Source: Stenotrophomonas sp. SAU14A_NAIMI4_8
GTDB lineage: Bacteria > Pseudomonadota > Gammaproteobacteria > Xanthomonadales > Xanthomonadaceae
Direction: 5' to 3'
DNA: 64,000 nucleotides
Assembly: GCF_003086695.1 (NCBI RefSeq)
Contig: NZ_CP025999.1
Location: 2,211,680 to 2,275,679 of the forward strand
Shown here: piece by piece, positions 9,616 to 16,663 of the stretch
Position numbering within the stretch: the first letter of the stretch is position 1
How the letters are laid out: each line of letters begins with the position of its first letter
Program-made: the position numbers and the translations under genes
Notes under the pieces: model-generated
Told to the model about the DNA's origin: nothing
The model's database searches: none
The model's input: only the letters and a program-made list of their open reading frames with translations

Positions 9616-10379
9616 GGATTGGCGGCGGCGCGAACGCGTTCGGCCGCCTCCCGGCTGACGAGGCCTTCAAGGACGTCGGCCAGCTTGGACAGCTGCTCAC
9701 GCCGCAGGCCAATGTTCATGCTGATGCCGATGTGGGACTTCAATTGGGGCTCGACCCCGGACATGGCGGCCAGCATGCTGACGGTAGCCAGCTCGCGGCT
9801 CTGCCAGTCCAGATTGTCGCGCTCGAAGATGTCGCCGAACAGGTGGGTACGCAGGTACTGATTTGCCTGCGGCGCAAAGTCGAACAGCGGCCCGGAGACC
9901 GGTCCACCGGCCAACGTGGTCTGGTTTGCGGTGCCTGCAGCGAGCAAGGCGTCGCCCGTGGGAATGGGCTTGCGCGGCTCGCGGCCGGGGTCATCCTGGA
10001 TACCCTGCTGCCTGCGGGCATCGGCCACCTTCATCAGCTCGCCCAACGCGTTCAAGCTGCGCGGAAACCCGGCATACGCGTAGACCTGCAGCAGGATCTC
10101 GCGCGTTTCAGCCACGCTGAGGCCGGCGTCCAGGCCCTGGTTCAACGCCTGCCGAAGGCCATCGATGTTGCCCGCCGCCGCAAAGGCGCCGATTGGAATG
10201 ATGGCTTGCTGGCGCGCGTCCAGTTCAGTTGTGAAAGCGTGGTTTGCGTTGCTGTTCATGGCTGCTCCTTCGTTTGCGAACGCCATCTGGCCGGGGGCGG
10301 CAGCAAGCATCGCCGCCCCCAGCAGAGTGGCGAGATGGCGGATTCGCGATGTGCGGTCACTTTGCTTCGTACTGGGCAT
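9612..10379 (-). CDS. Exported carboxymuconolactone decarboxylase-like protein
   Basis: A 255-residue protein with a signal peptide (hydrophobic segment ATLLGAAMLAAAP, cleavage near AFANEG) and two CMD-family helical units: residues about 60-125 (LNQGLDAGLSVAETREILLQVYAYAGFPRSLNAL) and about 170-245 ([23 protein letters not shown]). There is no CxxC, so it is not an AhpD-type peroxidase partner. ATG at 10379 lies inside the end of the cupin gene (23-base overlap) with GGAGAAGG just before it, so the two are translationally coupled. In LysR island C the same two domains are joined in one frame. The stop codon is supplied by the GTAG repeat. The reaction is unknown. Confidence 0.88.
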   Translation of the reverse strand: MPSTKQSDRTSRIRHLATLLGAAMLAAAPGQMAFANEGAAMNSNANHAFTTELDARQQAIIPIGAFAAAGNIDGLRQALNQGLDAGLSVAETREILLQVYAYAGFPRSLNALGELMKVADARRQQGIQDDPGREPRKPIPTGDALLAAGTANQTTLAGGPVSGPLFDFAPQANQYLRTHLFGDIFERDNLDWQSRELATVSMLAAMSGVEPQLKSHIGISMNIGLRREQLSKLADVLEGLVSREAAERVRAAANP

Positions 10380-10848
10380 CGGTCACCTTCTCCATCCAGG
10401 TTACGTTCTGGCCATCGCGCACACCGGTAACCGCAAGGTGGGTCATGGCGGTACCGGGGGCAGCGCCATGCCAGTGCTTCACCCATGGCGGGCACCACAC
10501 CACATCGCCGGGACGAACGATCTGGACGGGCTTGCCCCACTCCTGCACGCGCCCAACGCCCGAGGTGATCAGCAGGCGCTGGCCGGCGGGATGGGTGTGC
10601 CACGCCGAACGTGCACCCGGCTCGAACGTCACCAGCCCGCCCGAGGCGGTGATGCCGGCGTCGGCAGGCCAGACCGGGTCGATGCGAACGTTGCCGGTGA
10701 AGTGTTCCGACGGGCCCTGCGTGGAAGGTTGATCCCCGGCCGCCGTGATCTGCTGTTCGGGCGCTGCGGCTCCGGCCGCGTGTGGAAGGCCGAGCAAGGC
10801 CCACAATGAGAGGACCAGGATGCCTCGCACTGATGTTCGCAACAGCAT
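10357..10848 (-). CDS. Exported cupin-domain protein
   Basis: A 163-residue protein with a signal peptide (VLSLWALLGLPHAAGAAA) and one cupin barrel. Cupin motif 1 is seen as PGARSAWHTHPAGQRLLITSGVG (metal-binding His pair HTH) and motif 2 as [19 protein letters not shown]. The ATG has an excellent ribosome site (GTAGGAGGGAGC). It overlaps the CMD gene downstream and probably acts with it in the periplasm. Cupin-CMD pairs occur widely in bacteria, but their substrate is not established. Confidence 0.9.
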   Translation of the reverse strand: MLLRTSVRGILVLSLWALLGLPHAAGAAAPEQQITAAGDQPSTQGPSEHFTGNVRIDPVWPADAGITASGGLVTFEPGARSAWHTHPAGQRLLITSGVGRVQEWGKPVQIVRPGDVVWCPPWVKHWHGAAPGTAMTHLAVTGVRDGQNVTWMEKVTDAQYEAK

Positions 10849-10965
10849 CTCAGCTCCCTCCTACGGTGTGAGCCGGTTCCAGCCCTTTGACGGATGCTTG
10901 GGTGCCCGCGTGATTGATATCCATGGGATTCACCTCGCTGTGGTGGATAGGAGTGCAGCCAACTG

Positions 10966-11313
10966 CTAGAAAGCCTCAATGCGGGCCCTCACCGGCCCCG
11001 CAGCACGAAGGATCTGCAGCCCGCCGTCGATGCGGCCCAGCCGTATAAGGCCCTTTGAATAGCCGAAGGGCTTGTGAAAGATCGCCAGGTTTCCCCATGG
11101 CGCGTAGAAGGCGATATCGCCTGCCATTGGCGTGATGCCCTCCGGCTCGCCGGTCACGCTGAGACGGCGCGGAAGCTGTGCAATCTTTTCGGTCGCCGCG
11201 TAGTCCTCAAGCTGCAGCGTCAGCGGTAGCTGGGCGATGAACTCGCGTGCGGGGATGCTGTCTTCCAGGGTGGCGGTGAGCACCTGATCGCTGATGATGA
11301 TTTTGATTTTCAT
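10966..11313 (-). CDS. Cyclophilin-like fold protein
   Basis: A 115-residue protein starting MKIKIIISDQ, with the cyclophilin-like small-protein pattern: ATLEDSIPAREFIAQLPLTLQLEDYAATEKIAQLPRRLS followed by MAGDIAFYAPWGNLAIFHKPFGYSKGLIRLGRI. It has no signal peptide. Families of this shape often accompany flavodoxins and oxidoreductases, but no reaction is assigned. GGAG lies ten bases before the ATG at 11313; an in-frame ATG at 11352 overlapping the MFS stop (ATGA) is possible. It is the third gene of the operon led by the hydrolase at 13615. Confidence 0.82.
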   Translation of the reverse strand: MKIKIIISDQVLTATLEDSIPAREFIAQLPLTLQLEDYAATEKIAQLPRRLSVTGEPEGITPMAGDIAFYAPWGNLAIFHKPFGYSKGLIRLGRIDGGLQILRAAGPVRARIEAF

Positions 11314-11348
11314 GGAGCGAGACTCCGCAGTGGTCGATGTAGATCGCC

Positions 11349-12560
11349 TCATGAGCCCTGCGCCCCCATGGCGATAGCCGGCCGCGAGGTGGATGCGGCA
11401 TCGCAGGCGGTGACATAAGCCAACAGCGCGGCAAACAACAACAGACCGGCACTGGCCACGAACGTGCTGGCAAAGCCGAAGCCATCGAACAGCAATCCAC
11501 CCAGGGTGGCACCCAGCGCGATGGAGCACTGCACGACAGCGACCATCAGGCCGCCGCCGGCCTCCGCGTTGTCGGTGAAGGTGCGGGCCAGCCAGCTCCA
11601 CCAGCCCACCGGCGCGGCCGTGGCCAGCAGCCCCCATGCCGAGAGCAGTGCAGCCGTCGGCCATAGCCGGGGCCCCAGCAGAACCAACGCCAACGCAATC
11701 AGCGCCATCACGGCCGGAATGCTCACCAGCGTGCGGTACAGACCGCGCTTGATGAATGCTCCAATGGCAAACGTGCCGAGCAATCCACTTGCACCGATCG
11801 CCAAGAGCACCAGCGGAACAGCGCTGTCTGCTGCATGTGTCACGCGTTCCAGGAAGGGCCGCACGTAGGTAAACAAGGCAAACTGCCCCATGAAAAAGGC
11901 ACCGCAGGCCATCATGCCCAGGGCCACCACGCGCCTGCGCAGCAGTGCAAACACCCCGCTTTGTGCGCGCCGCCGTTCTGCGGCCATGGATGGCAGGCCT
12001 ACCCATTGCCACGCAAAGGCCACCGCAGCGACCGGCACCAGGCACAGGAATGCACCGCGCCACCCGATCACACTGCCCAGGTAACTGCCCAATGGCGCCG
12101 CAACCACGGTTGCAAGCGCATTGCCACTGTTGAACATCGCCAGAGCGCGCGGAACCTTTGCCGCGGGCACCAAGCGCATGGCCGTTGCGGCAGACAAGGA
12201 CCAGAAACCGCCGATCACCACGCCAATCAGCGCACGGCCGGCCATGTAGACCGGATAGTTCGGGGCCAACGCCACCACCACGCCCGACACCGCCATCAAT
12301 GCGGTGAGGAACAGCAGCAGCGTTCGCCGGTTGATGGTGCCCGCCAACCGCGAAATCGACAGGCTGGTGAGCACTGCGAACGCACCCGAGATGGCAATCC
12401 CGTAGCCCGCAAGGCCCTCGCTGACCCCCAGATCTTCCGCCAGCGGAGTAAGCAGGCTCACCGGCATGAATTCGGAGGCGATCAACGCGAAGACGCACAG
12501 CGTCATCGCGAACACCCCGCCCCAGTAGGCGCGACCGGCCGTGCTGTCGGCCTGGCTCAT
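11349..12560 (-). CDS. MFS efflux transporter (AraJ/YdhP type)
   Basis: 403 residues with about twelve hydrophobic helices. The Major Facilitator pattern is clear: first helix GGVFAMTLCVFALIASEFMPVSLLTPLAEDLGVSEG, then the loop 2-3 region RLAGTINRR. The FALIASEFMPVSLLTPLAEDLGVSEG signature is that of DHA1-type drug or arabinose efflux proteins. Its ATG overlaps the stop of the upstream hydrolase (ATGA at 12557-12560), and its own stop overlaps a possible start of the cyclophilin-like gene, so the three are coupled. The substrate is unknown; the setting suggests export of the compound handled by the hydrolase. Confidence 0.9.
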   Translation of the reverse strand: MSQADSTAGRAYWGGVFAMTLCVFALIASEFMPVSLLTPLAEDLGVSEGLAGYGIAISGAFAVLTSLSISRLAGTINRRTLLLFLTALMAVSGVVVALAPNYPVYMAGRALIGVVIGGFWSLSAATAMRLVPAAKVPRALAMFNSGNALATVVAAPLGSYLGSVIGWRGAFLCLVPVAAVAFAWQWVGLPSMAAERRRAQSGVFALLRRRVVALGMMACGAFFMGQFALFTYVRPFLERVTHAADSAVPLVLLAIGASGLLGTFAIGAFIKRGLYRTLVSIPAVMALIALALVLLGPRLWPTAALLSAWGLLATAAPVGWWSWLARTFTDNAEAGGGLMVAVVQCSIALGATLGGLLFDGFGFASTFVASAGLLLFAALLAYVTACDAASTSRPAIAMGAQGS

Positions 12561-13615
12561 TGCGCGGCAAGACCACGCTGGAAGAACGTCGTCAGTTTCT
12601 CGAAGGGAATCAGGTTCGTGCGGTCGTACAGATCCACGTGACCGGCACCCTTCACCCAGTACAGCTCCTTCGGCTGACCGGCCTTGCGGTACGCGTCCTC
12701 GCTGAATTCACGGGAATGCGCGGTGTCGCCAGAGATGAACAGCATCGGCCGGGGCGAGATGGTCTCGATATCGTTGAACGGATAGAAGTTCATGAACTTG
12801 ACCAAGCTGCTGAAAAGCGGCTGGGTGGTCAGCTCCGCGGTGTCGCCCTTCGGTGTGTAGGCGCCGCGCGGGGTGCGGTAGAAGTCGAAGAACTCGCGCT
12901 GGATGGCAGGCGTGTCAGCATCGAGTTTGTTCACCGTGCCCGGCACGTACACTGCGGCCCCGCCCTTGAATTCAACCAGGCGCTGGTCGGTTGCGGACTG
13001 GATGACTGCCTTGCGCTGTTCCAGCGATTGCCCGTTGTTCAGCCCCTGCCGTGCGGCGGCCCCCATGTCGTACATGCTGACCGTGGCAATGGCCTTGATG
13101 CGCGGGTCGATCTTGGCGGCACTGATCACGAAACTGCCGCTGCCGCAGATGCCCAGCCCGCCGATCCGATCCGGGTCCACGAACGTCTGCGTGCTCAGGA
13201 AGTCCACGGCCGCACTGATGTCGTCCGAATAGATTTCCGGCGCCACCAGGTGCCGCGGCGTGCCGGCACTTTCGCCCCAGAAGGAAAGATCGATCGCCAG
13301 CGTCACGAAGCCCTGCTCGGCCAGCTTCTGCGCGTACAGCTGCGAGCTCTGCTCTTTCACCGCGCCCATGGGGTGCCCCACCACCACGGCGGGAGCGCGA
13401 CTGCCTTCAGGCAGGCCCTGCGGCCGGTAGAGCGTTCCCACCACTTCCATCTGGTATTGGTTCTGGAAGGTGACCCGCTCCCCCCTGACCGTGGGGCTGC
13501 GGTAAAAGTTGTCGGCCCCCTGCGGACGGGAGGCCGTCGGTGCATCAGCGGCCATGGCCGAAGCCGGAAGGGAGAGGCTGGCGAGCAGCGCCAGCAGCAG
13601 CGTGGTGCGTTTCAT
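12557..13615 (-). CDS. Exported alpha/beta hydrolase with Cys nucleophile elbow
   Basis: 352 residues with a signal peptide (LLLALLASLSLPASAMAAD). The elbow is GICGSG, so the nucleophile is Cys, as in dienelactone hydrolase and YcjY-type proteins. HPMGAVKEQ forms the oxyanion region, ISGDTAHSRE the acid region, and GAGHVDLYD carries the catalytic His. Three close relatives occur in this window (31717, 32660, 48670). It is the first gene of an operon divergent from the LysR gene at 13726, which is the likely regulator. Substrate is unknown. Confidence 0.9.
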   Translation of the reverse strand: MKRTTLLLALLASLSLPASAMAADAPTASRPQGADNFYRSPTVRGERVTFQNQYQMEVVGTLYRPQGLPEGSRAPAVVVGHPMGAVKEQSSQLYAQKLAEQGFVTLAIDLSFWGESAGTPRHLVAPEIYSDDISAAVDFLSTQTFVDPDRIGGLGICGSGSFVISAAKIDPRIKAIATVSMYDMGAAARQGLNNGQSLEQRKAVIQSATDQRLVEFKGGAAVYVPGTVNKLDADTPAIQREFFDFYRTPRGAYTPKGDTAELTTQPLFSSLVKFMNFYPFNDIETISPRPMLFISGDTAHSREFSEDAYRKAGQPKELYWVKGAGHVDLYDRTNLIPFEKLTTFFQRGLAAQ

Positions 13616-13725
13616 GGGCGTATGGCCTCGGTCGGGATCTCAGGTCGCCACGATAGGCCGCACCCGGTACGCCGATAAGCCGGCTGAAAGTTGATGCATT
13701 GCTGAGTTGAGCTCACAATTGGCCC

Positions 13726-14619
13726 ATGAGCACCGTGAAGACCAACGATCTGCAGGCGTTCCTGGTGGTGGCGCAGGAGCAGAGCTTCACCAAGGCGGCC
13801 GTTCGCCTTGGGGTCACGCCCTCGGCGCTGAGCCATTCCATGCGGCTGCTGGAAGAGCGCCTGGGCATCCGCTTGCTGGCGCGGACCACGCGAAACGTGT
13901 CCCCCACCGAAGCCGGCGAGCGCCTGATGCGCTCCATTGCGCCGCACTTCGAGGCCATCGGTGCAAGCGTGGAAGCCTTGGCCGATCTGCGCGATCGCCC
14001 GGCCGGAACGCTGCGGATCTCCTGTACGGATGATTCCATGGAGACCGTCATCCGACCGCGGCTTGCCGGGTTCCTGGCCGAGTACCCGGACATCACGCTG
14101 GAGTTCTACGTCGATTACGGCTTCACCAATGTGGTGGAGCAGCGCTTCGATGCCGGCATCCGGCTGGGTGAGGCGCTCAGCAAGGACATGATCGCTGTCA
14201 GGGTCGGGCCGGATTGGCGCCTGGTGGTGGTCGGTTCGCCTGAGTACTTCAGGAAACATCCCCAGCCCCGCAAGCCTGCCGACATCACCCGGCACCGCTG
14301 TGTGCACATCCGGCACCGACCCAACGGTGCCATCTATGCCTGGGAGTTCGAGGAGAAAGGCAAGGAGTTCACCGTGCGCGGCGACGGACCCCTGGTCTTC
14401 AACAGCATGATCCACGTCATCAATGCCGCACTGGACGGGCTGGGCTTGGCGTACGCGCCAGAGCCGATGGTGGCCGAGCACATCGCGCAGGGAAGGCTGG
14501 TGGCGGTGCTGGACAAGTGGTGCGTTCCTTTCCCCGGTTACCACCTGTACTACCCTAACCGTCGGCAGCCCTCGCCTGCGTTTGCGGCGCTGGTGGCGTG
14601 GCTGAGGTTGGATCAGTAG
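13726..14619 (+). CDS. LysR-type regulator, island A
   Basis: 297 residues. The N-terminal winged HTH (FLVVAQEQSFTKAAVRLGVTPSALSHSMRLLEERLGIRLLARTTRNVSPTEAGERL) is followed by the periplasmic-binding-like effector domain. It is closely related to the LysR at 45445: both share RTTR-VSPTEAGE, GFDAGIR/RFDAGIRLGEA and the end PFPGYHLYYPNRRQ. It faces the hydrolase-MFS-cyclophilin operon across 110 bases, the classic arrangement for a LysR controlling a divergent target. The inducer is unknown. Confidence 0.93.
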   Translation: MSTVKTNDLQAFLVVAQEQSFTKAAVRLGVTPSALSHSMRLLEERLGIRLLARTTRNVSPTEAGERLMRSIAPHFEAIGASVEALADLRDRPAGTLRISCTDDSMETVIRPRLAGFLAEYPDITLEFYVDYGFTNVVEQRFDAGIRLGEALSKDMIAVRVGPDWRLVVVGSPEYFRKHPQPRKPADITRHRCVHIRHRPNGAIYAWEFEEKGKEFTVRGDGPLVFNSMIHVINAALDGLGLAYAPEPMVAEHIAQGRLVAVLDKWCVPFPGYHLYYPNRRQPSPAFAALVAWLRLDQ

Positions 14620-14637
14620 AGACAGACGCGACCGAGG

Positions 14638-14827
14638 TTGCCAATGAGAATGGCAACACGCGAGCGCAGGCGTGGCCCTTGGTCCGTCAGTACGACTTTC
14701 TGGCGGAATGCACGGAACTGGGGCGTATTCGGGTTGGCGCTCTGTGCGAGGTAGAGGCCGATAAGGCGGAAACGCATCAGGCGCGATTCGACAGGCTCGG
14801 GTGCTGTCTGAGGCTGCGCTTTGGTAG
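14638..14827 (+). pseudogene. Decayed copy of the 3' end of the hydrolase at 8504-9586
   Basis: The translation PLVRQYDFLAECTELGR...GALCEVEADKAETHQA matches PLVGHYDFLAECTELGR...GTLCEVKADKVETHQA at the end of the exported hydrolase. After ETHQA one base is missing, shifting the frame; the bases still align to the stop TAG and on into the GTAG repeat that follows both copies. Only about 60 codons remain, the catalytic His is replaced (GHYDF to RQYDF), and no 5' part is present. It is a duplicated fragment, not a gene. Confidence 0.8.
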
Positions 14828-14834
14828 GCAGTTC

Positions 14835-14856
14835 AGTCGAGCAAGCTCGACGCTAC
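14835..14856 (-). repeat. SMAG/REP palindrome
   Basis: Copy with GTAGCGTCGAGC head; it lies at the same distance after the hydrolase fragment as the copy at 9594 does after the intact gene. Confidence 0.9.
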
Positions 14857-14911
14857 GCTGTGGTGCTGTATAAATGGGCGCCGATCCGGCGTACGCGGAT
14901 ACACCCTTCAG

Positions 14912-15412
14912 ATGCCCATAGGCTATGTGCTGGTTCTGATCTTTCCCGTGCTTGCGGCGGTGTTCCGCATTTGGGCCAGTGCGAGTGTGGATGGGAGCGC
15001 CCGGATCTCCGCGTGGGACTGCGCCGTAGATCTATTCAAGGGCGGGGCCCTTTTCTTGGCGTTGGGTCCGCTGGTGGGCACACTGGCTGCCTTTCTCGCC
15101 GTCTCACTGAAAGCGGGCACCGTGCTTAACCCCTTGGCCGTGCTGTTCCTGCTGTTGTTTGCCTACCCATTGGGTGCCATTCCTGCGATGGCGACGGGCG
15201 CCTTGATGGGTGCCTTGAAGCCCTGGCTGTGGGGCTGGCGGGCCTTGGTATTGAGCAGCGCGATGGGGGCGCTGCTTTCATCGATTCCGTCACTTGCTGC
15301 GGGCAGTGCGCGCGGATTGAGCGATGCTGCATTGTTCGCCGCCTGCGGCGGCGTTGCGGGATTGGCTTGTGCGCGTTTGTTCTTTGGGGCGCCTGGCAAG
15401 GCAAGCGGTTGA
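14912..15412 (+). CDS. Small integral membrane protein, unknown function
   Basis: 166 residues, mostly hydrophobic, with about four to five membrane helices (VLVLIFPVLAAVFRIW, GGALFLALGPLVGTLAAFLAV, PLAVLFLLLFAYPLGAIPAMATGALMGAL, ALVLSSAMGALLSSI, ALFAACGGVAGLACARLFFG). The sequence is Gly/Ala rich without a recognisable motif. It stands alone, convergent with the CDF gene. I do not recognise the family. Confidence 0.7.
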   Translation: MPIGYVLVLIFPVLAAVFRIWASASVDGSARISAWDCAVDLFKGGALFLALGPLVGTLAAFLAVSLKAGTVLNPLAVLFLLLFAYPLGAIPAMATGALMGALKPWLWGWRALVLSSAMGALLSSIPSLAAGSARGLSDAALFAACGGVAGLACARLFFGAPGKASG

Positions 15413-15433
15413 TTGGGGATTGGCGGGACATTC

Positions 15434-15455
15434 AGTCGAGCAAGCTCGACTCTGC
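15434..15455 (-). repeat. SMAG/REP palindrome, GCAG head variant
   Basis: Same palindrome with GCAG instead of GTAG. It lies 15 bases downstream of the CDF gene's stop. Confidence 0.85.
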
Positions 15456-15470
15456 GGGTGGGGCGGGTGG

Positions 15471-16097
15471 CTACTTTGAAGGTGCACGTATCGCGGGCCA
15501 TGCCTCGCCAATCACGCCAAGTGCAGATTTCAGGAACAACAGGGCGATCACCGCGCCTGCTGCGATGTCCGGCCAACCCTTTCCGGTCAGTGCAACGCCA
15601 CCGGCAGCCACCAGTACCCCGATGTTGGCGGCGACATCATTGCGGGAGCACTCGAAGGTGCTTTTCATGTTGATGTTGAGCGCGCGGAACCGCCACAGCA
15701 GCGCCAGGCACAGCAGATTGGCCACCAACGCAATGGCGCCGAACCCCAGCATCAAGCCGCTGGCAGGCGGCACGCCGTGGACCAGCTTGTTGACCACCTC
15801 CACCACGATGAAAGCAAAGAACGCCAGGATCAGCAGCCCCTTGGCGAGGGCCGCACCGGCCTCCCAGCGCGCCCCTCGGTTTACCGCCCACAAGCTCAGG
15901 CCGTACACGATCGCATCGCCCAGCATGTCCACTGCATCGGCCTGCAGAGCGCTGGAACGCGCCACGATGCCTGCACCGAACTCGATGAAGAACATCGCCA
16001 GGTTGATGATCAGTACCGCCACCAGTACGCGCCGCTGCGCACTGTGGAGGGCCAAGGCTTCCAGTTCCTGGCGCTTGTGGCCGCAGCAGTGGTCCAT
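15471..16097 (-). CDS. Cation diffusion facilitator-type metal transporter without cytoplasmic domain
   Basis: 208 residues with six membrane helices and no C-terminal cytoplasmic domain (normal CDF proteins have about 300 residues). The N-terminus carries a possible metal site, MDHCCGHKR. The helix-2 signature is SSALQADAVDMLGD, with Asp in place of the usual His of the DxxxH/HxxxD site, and helix 5 carries SRNDVAANIGVL. This is the short CDF class that exports divalent metal from the cytoplasm. It is divergent from the MerR gene, with a MerR-type promoter between them (16147-16176), so metal-induced export is the likely role. The metal is not certain; Zn, Cd, Pb or Co are candidates. Confidence 0.87.
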   Translation of the reverse strand: MDHCCGHKRQELEALALHSAQRRVLVAVLIINLAMFFIEFGAGIVARSSALQADAVDMLGDAIVYGLSLWAVNRGARWEAGAALAKGLLILAFFAFIVVEVVNKLVHGVPPASGLMLGFGAIALVANLLCLALLWRFRALNINMKSTFECSRNDVAANIGVLVAAGGVALTGKGWPDIAAGAVIALLFLKSALGVIGEAWPAIRAPSK

Positions 16098-16146
16098 GGG
16101 TGTCTCCCGCCCGGTAAGCCGGGCTTGAAAAGCGGTGGGACAGTCG

Positions 16147-16176
16147 TTATTAACCCTGTAGCCCCTACAAGGTCAA
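16147..16176 (-). promoter_or_regulatory. MerR-type promoter/operator for the CDF gene
   Basis: On the minus strand: -35 TTGACC (16171-16176), then 18 bases, then TAATAA (16147-16152). The spacer holds a dyad at 16153-16173 (ACCTTGTAG with inverted ACCCTGTAG, 8 of 9 matching). Over-long spacers with a dyad are the hallmark of MerR-activated promoters. Confidence 0.75.
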
Positions 16177-16180
16177 GCCC

Positions 16181-16591
16181 ATGCCCACCCACCTCACCAT
16201 CGGTCAGCTGGCCCGCCAGACCGGCACCAAGGCCGAGACCATCCGCTATTACGAAAAGATAGGCCTGCTGCAGCCGCCGCTGCGGTCGGAGGGCAACTAC
16301 CGCTACTACGGCAGCCAGGACCAGAGACGTCTTTCGTTCGTGCGTCGCGCCCGTGAACTGGGCTTTTCGATCGAACAGATCCGCGAATTGATTGCCTTTG
16401 GTGAACAGCGGGAGCACGAATGCAGTTCGGTGGACGATGTGGTGAAAGCGCATATCGCTGAGATCGGTCGCCGGATCCAGGACCTGCAGGCGCTTCAGGC
16501 CGAACTTGAGCGGATGATCGGCAACTGCCCGGGCGGCCGCGTGGCTGACTGCAGGGTGCTGGAGGCCCTTCAGCCGCAACCTCGCGCTTGA
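16181..16591 (+). CDS. MerR-family metal-responsive regulator (ZntR/CadR/PbrR type)
   Basis: 136 residues. The N-terminal winged helix (TIGQLARQTGTKAETIRYYEKIGLLQPPLRSEGNYRYY) is followed by the dimer helix and a C-terminal metal loop. Cys81, Cys116 and Cys124 have the spacing of the Zn/Cd/Pb-sensing branch (ZntR, CadR, PbrR), with His79 nearby. Members twist an over-spaced promoter into an active shape when metal binds. Two such promoters flank the gene: one for the CDF transporter on the left, one for the TonB receptor on the right, the second overlapping its own stop codon. Which metal it senses is not decided by sequence alone. Confidence 0.92.
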   Translation: MPTHLTIGQLARQTGTKAETIRYYEKIGLLQPPLRSEGNYRYYGSQDQRRLSFVRRARELGFSIEQIRELIAFGEQREHECSSVDDVVKAHIAEIGRRIQDLQALQAELERMIGNCPGGRVADCRVLEALQPQPRA

Positions 16592-16618
16592 CCTTGTAGC
16601 CGCATCAAGGTTTACAAC
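16588..16618 (+). promoter_or_regulatory. MerR-type promoter/operator for the TonB receptor
   Basis: -35 TTGACC (16588-16593), a 19-base spacer, -10 TACAAC (16613-16618). The dyad ACCTTG...CAAGGT at 16591-16611 shares ACCTTGTAG with the CDF operator. The -35 overlaps the MerR stop codon. Confidence 0.78.
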
Positions 16619-16663
16619 GCCGGGCCACTTCGCCACCGCGCGGCCTTGCCGCCCTGACGACCC

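Noticed and set aside
15163..15576. Minus-strand frame ending opposite the 14912-15412 gene
   Set aside because: It is formed by read-through of the GTAG palindrome (RRVELARL) joined to antisense sequence.
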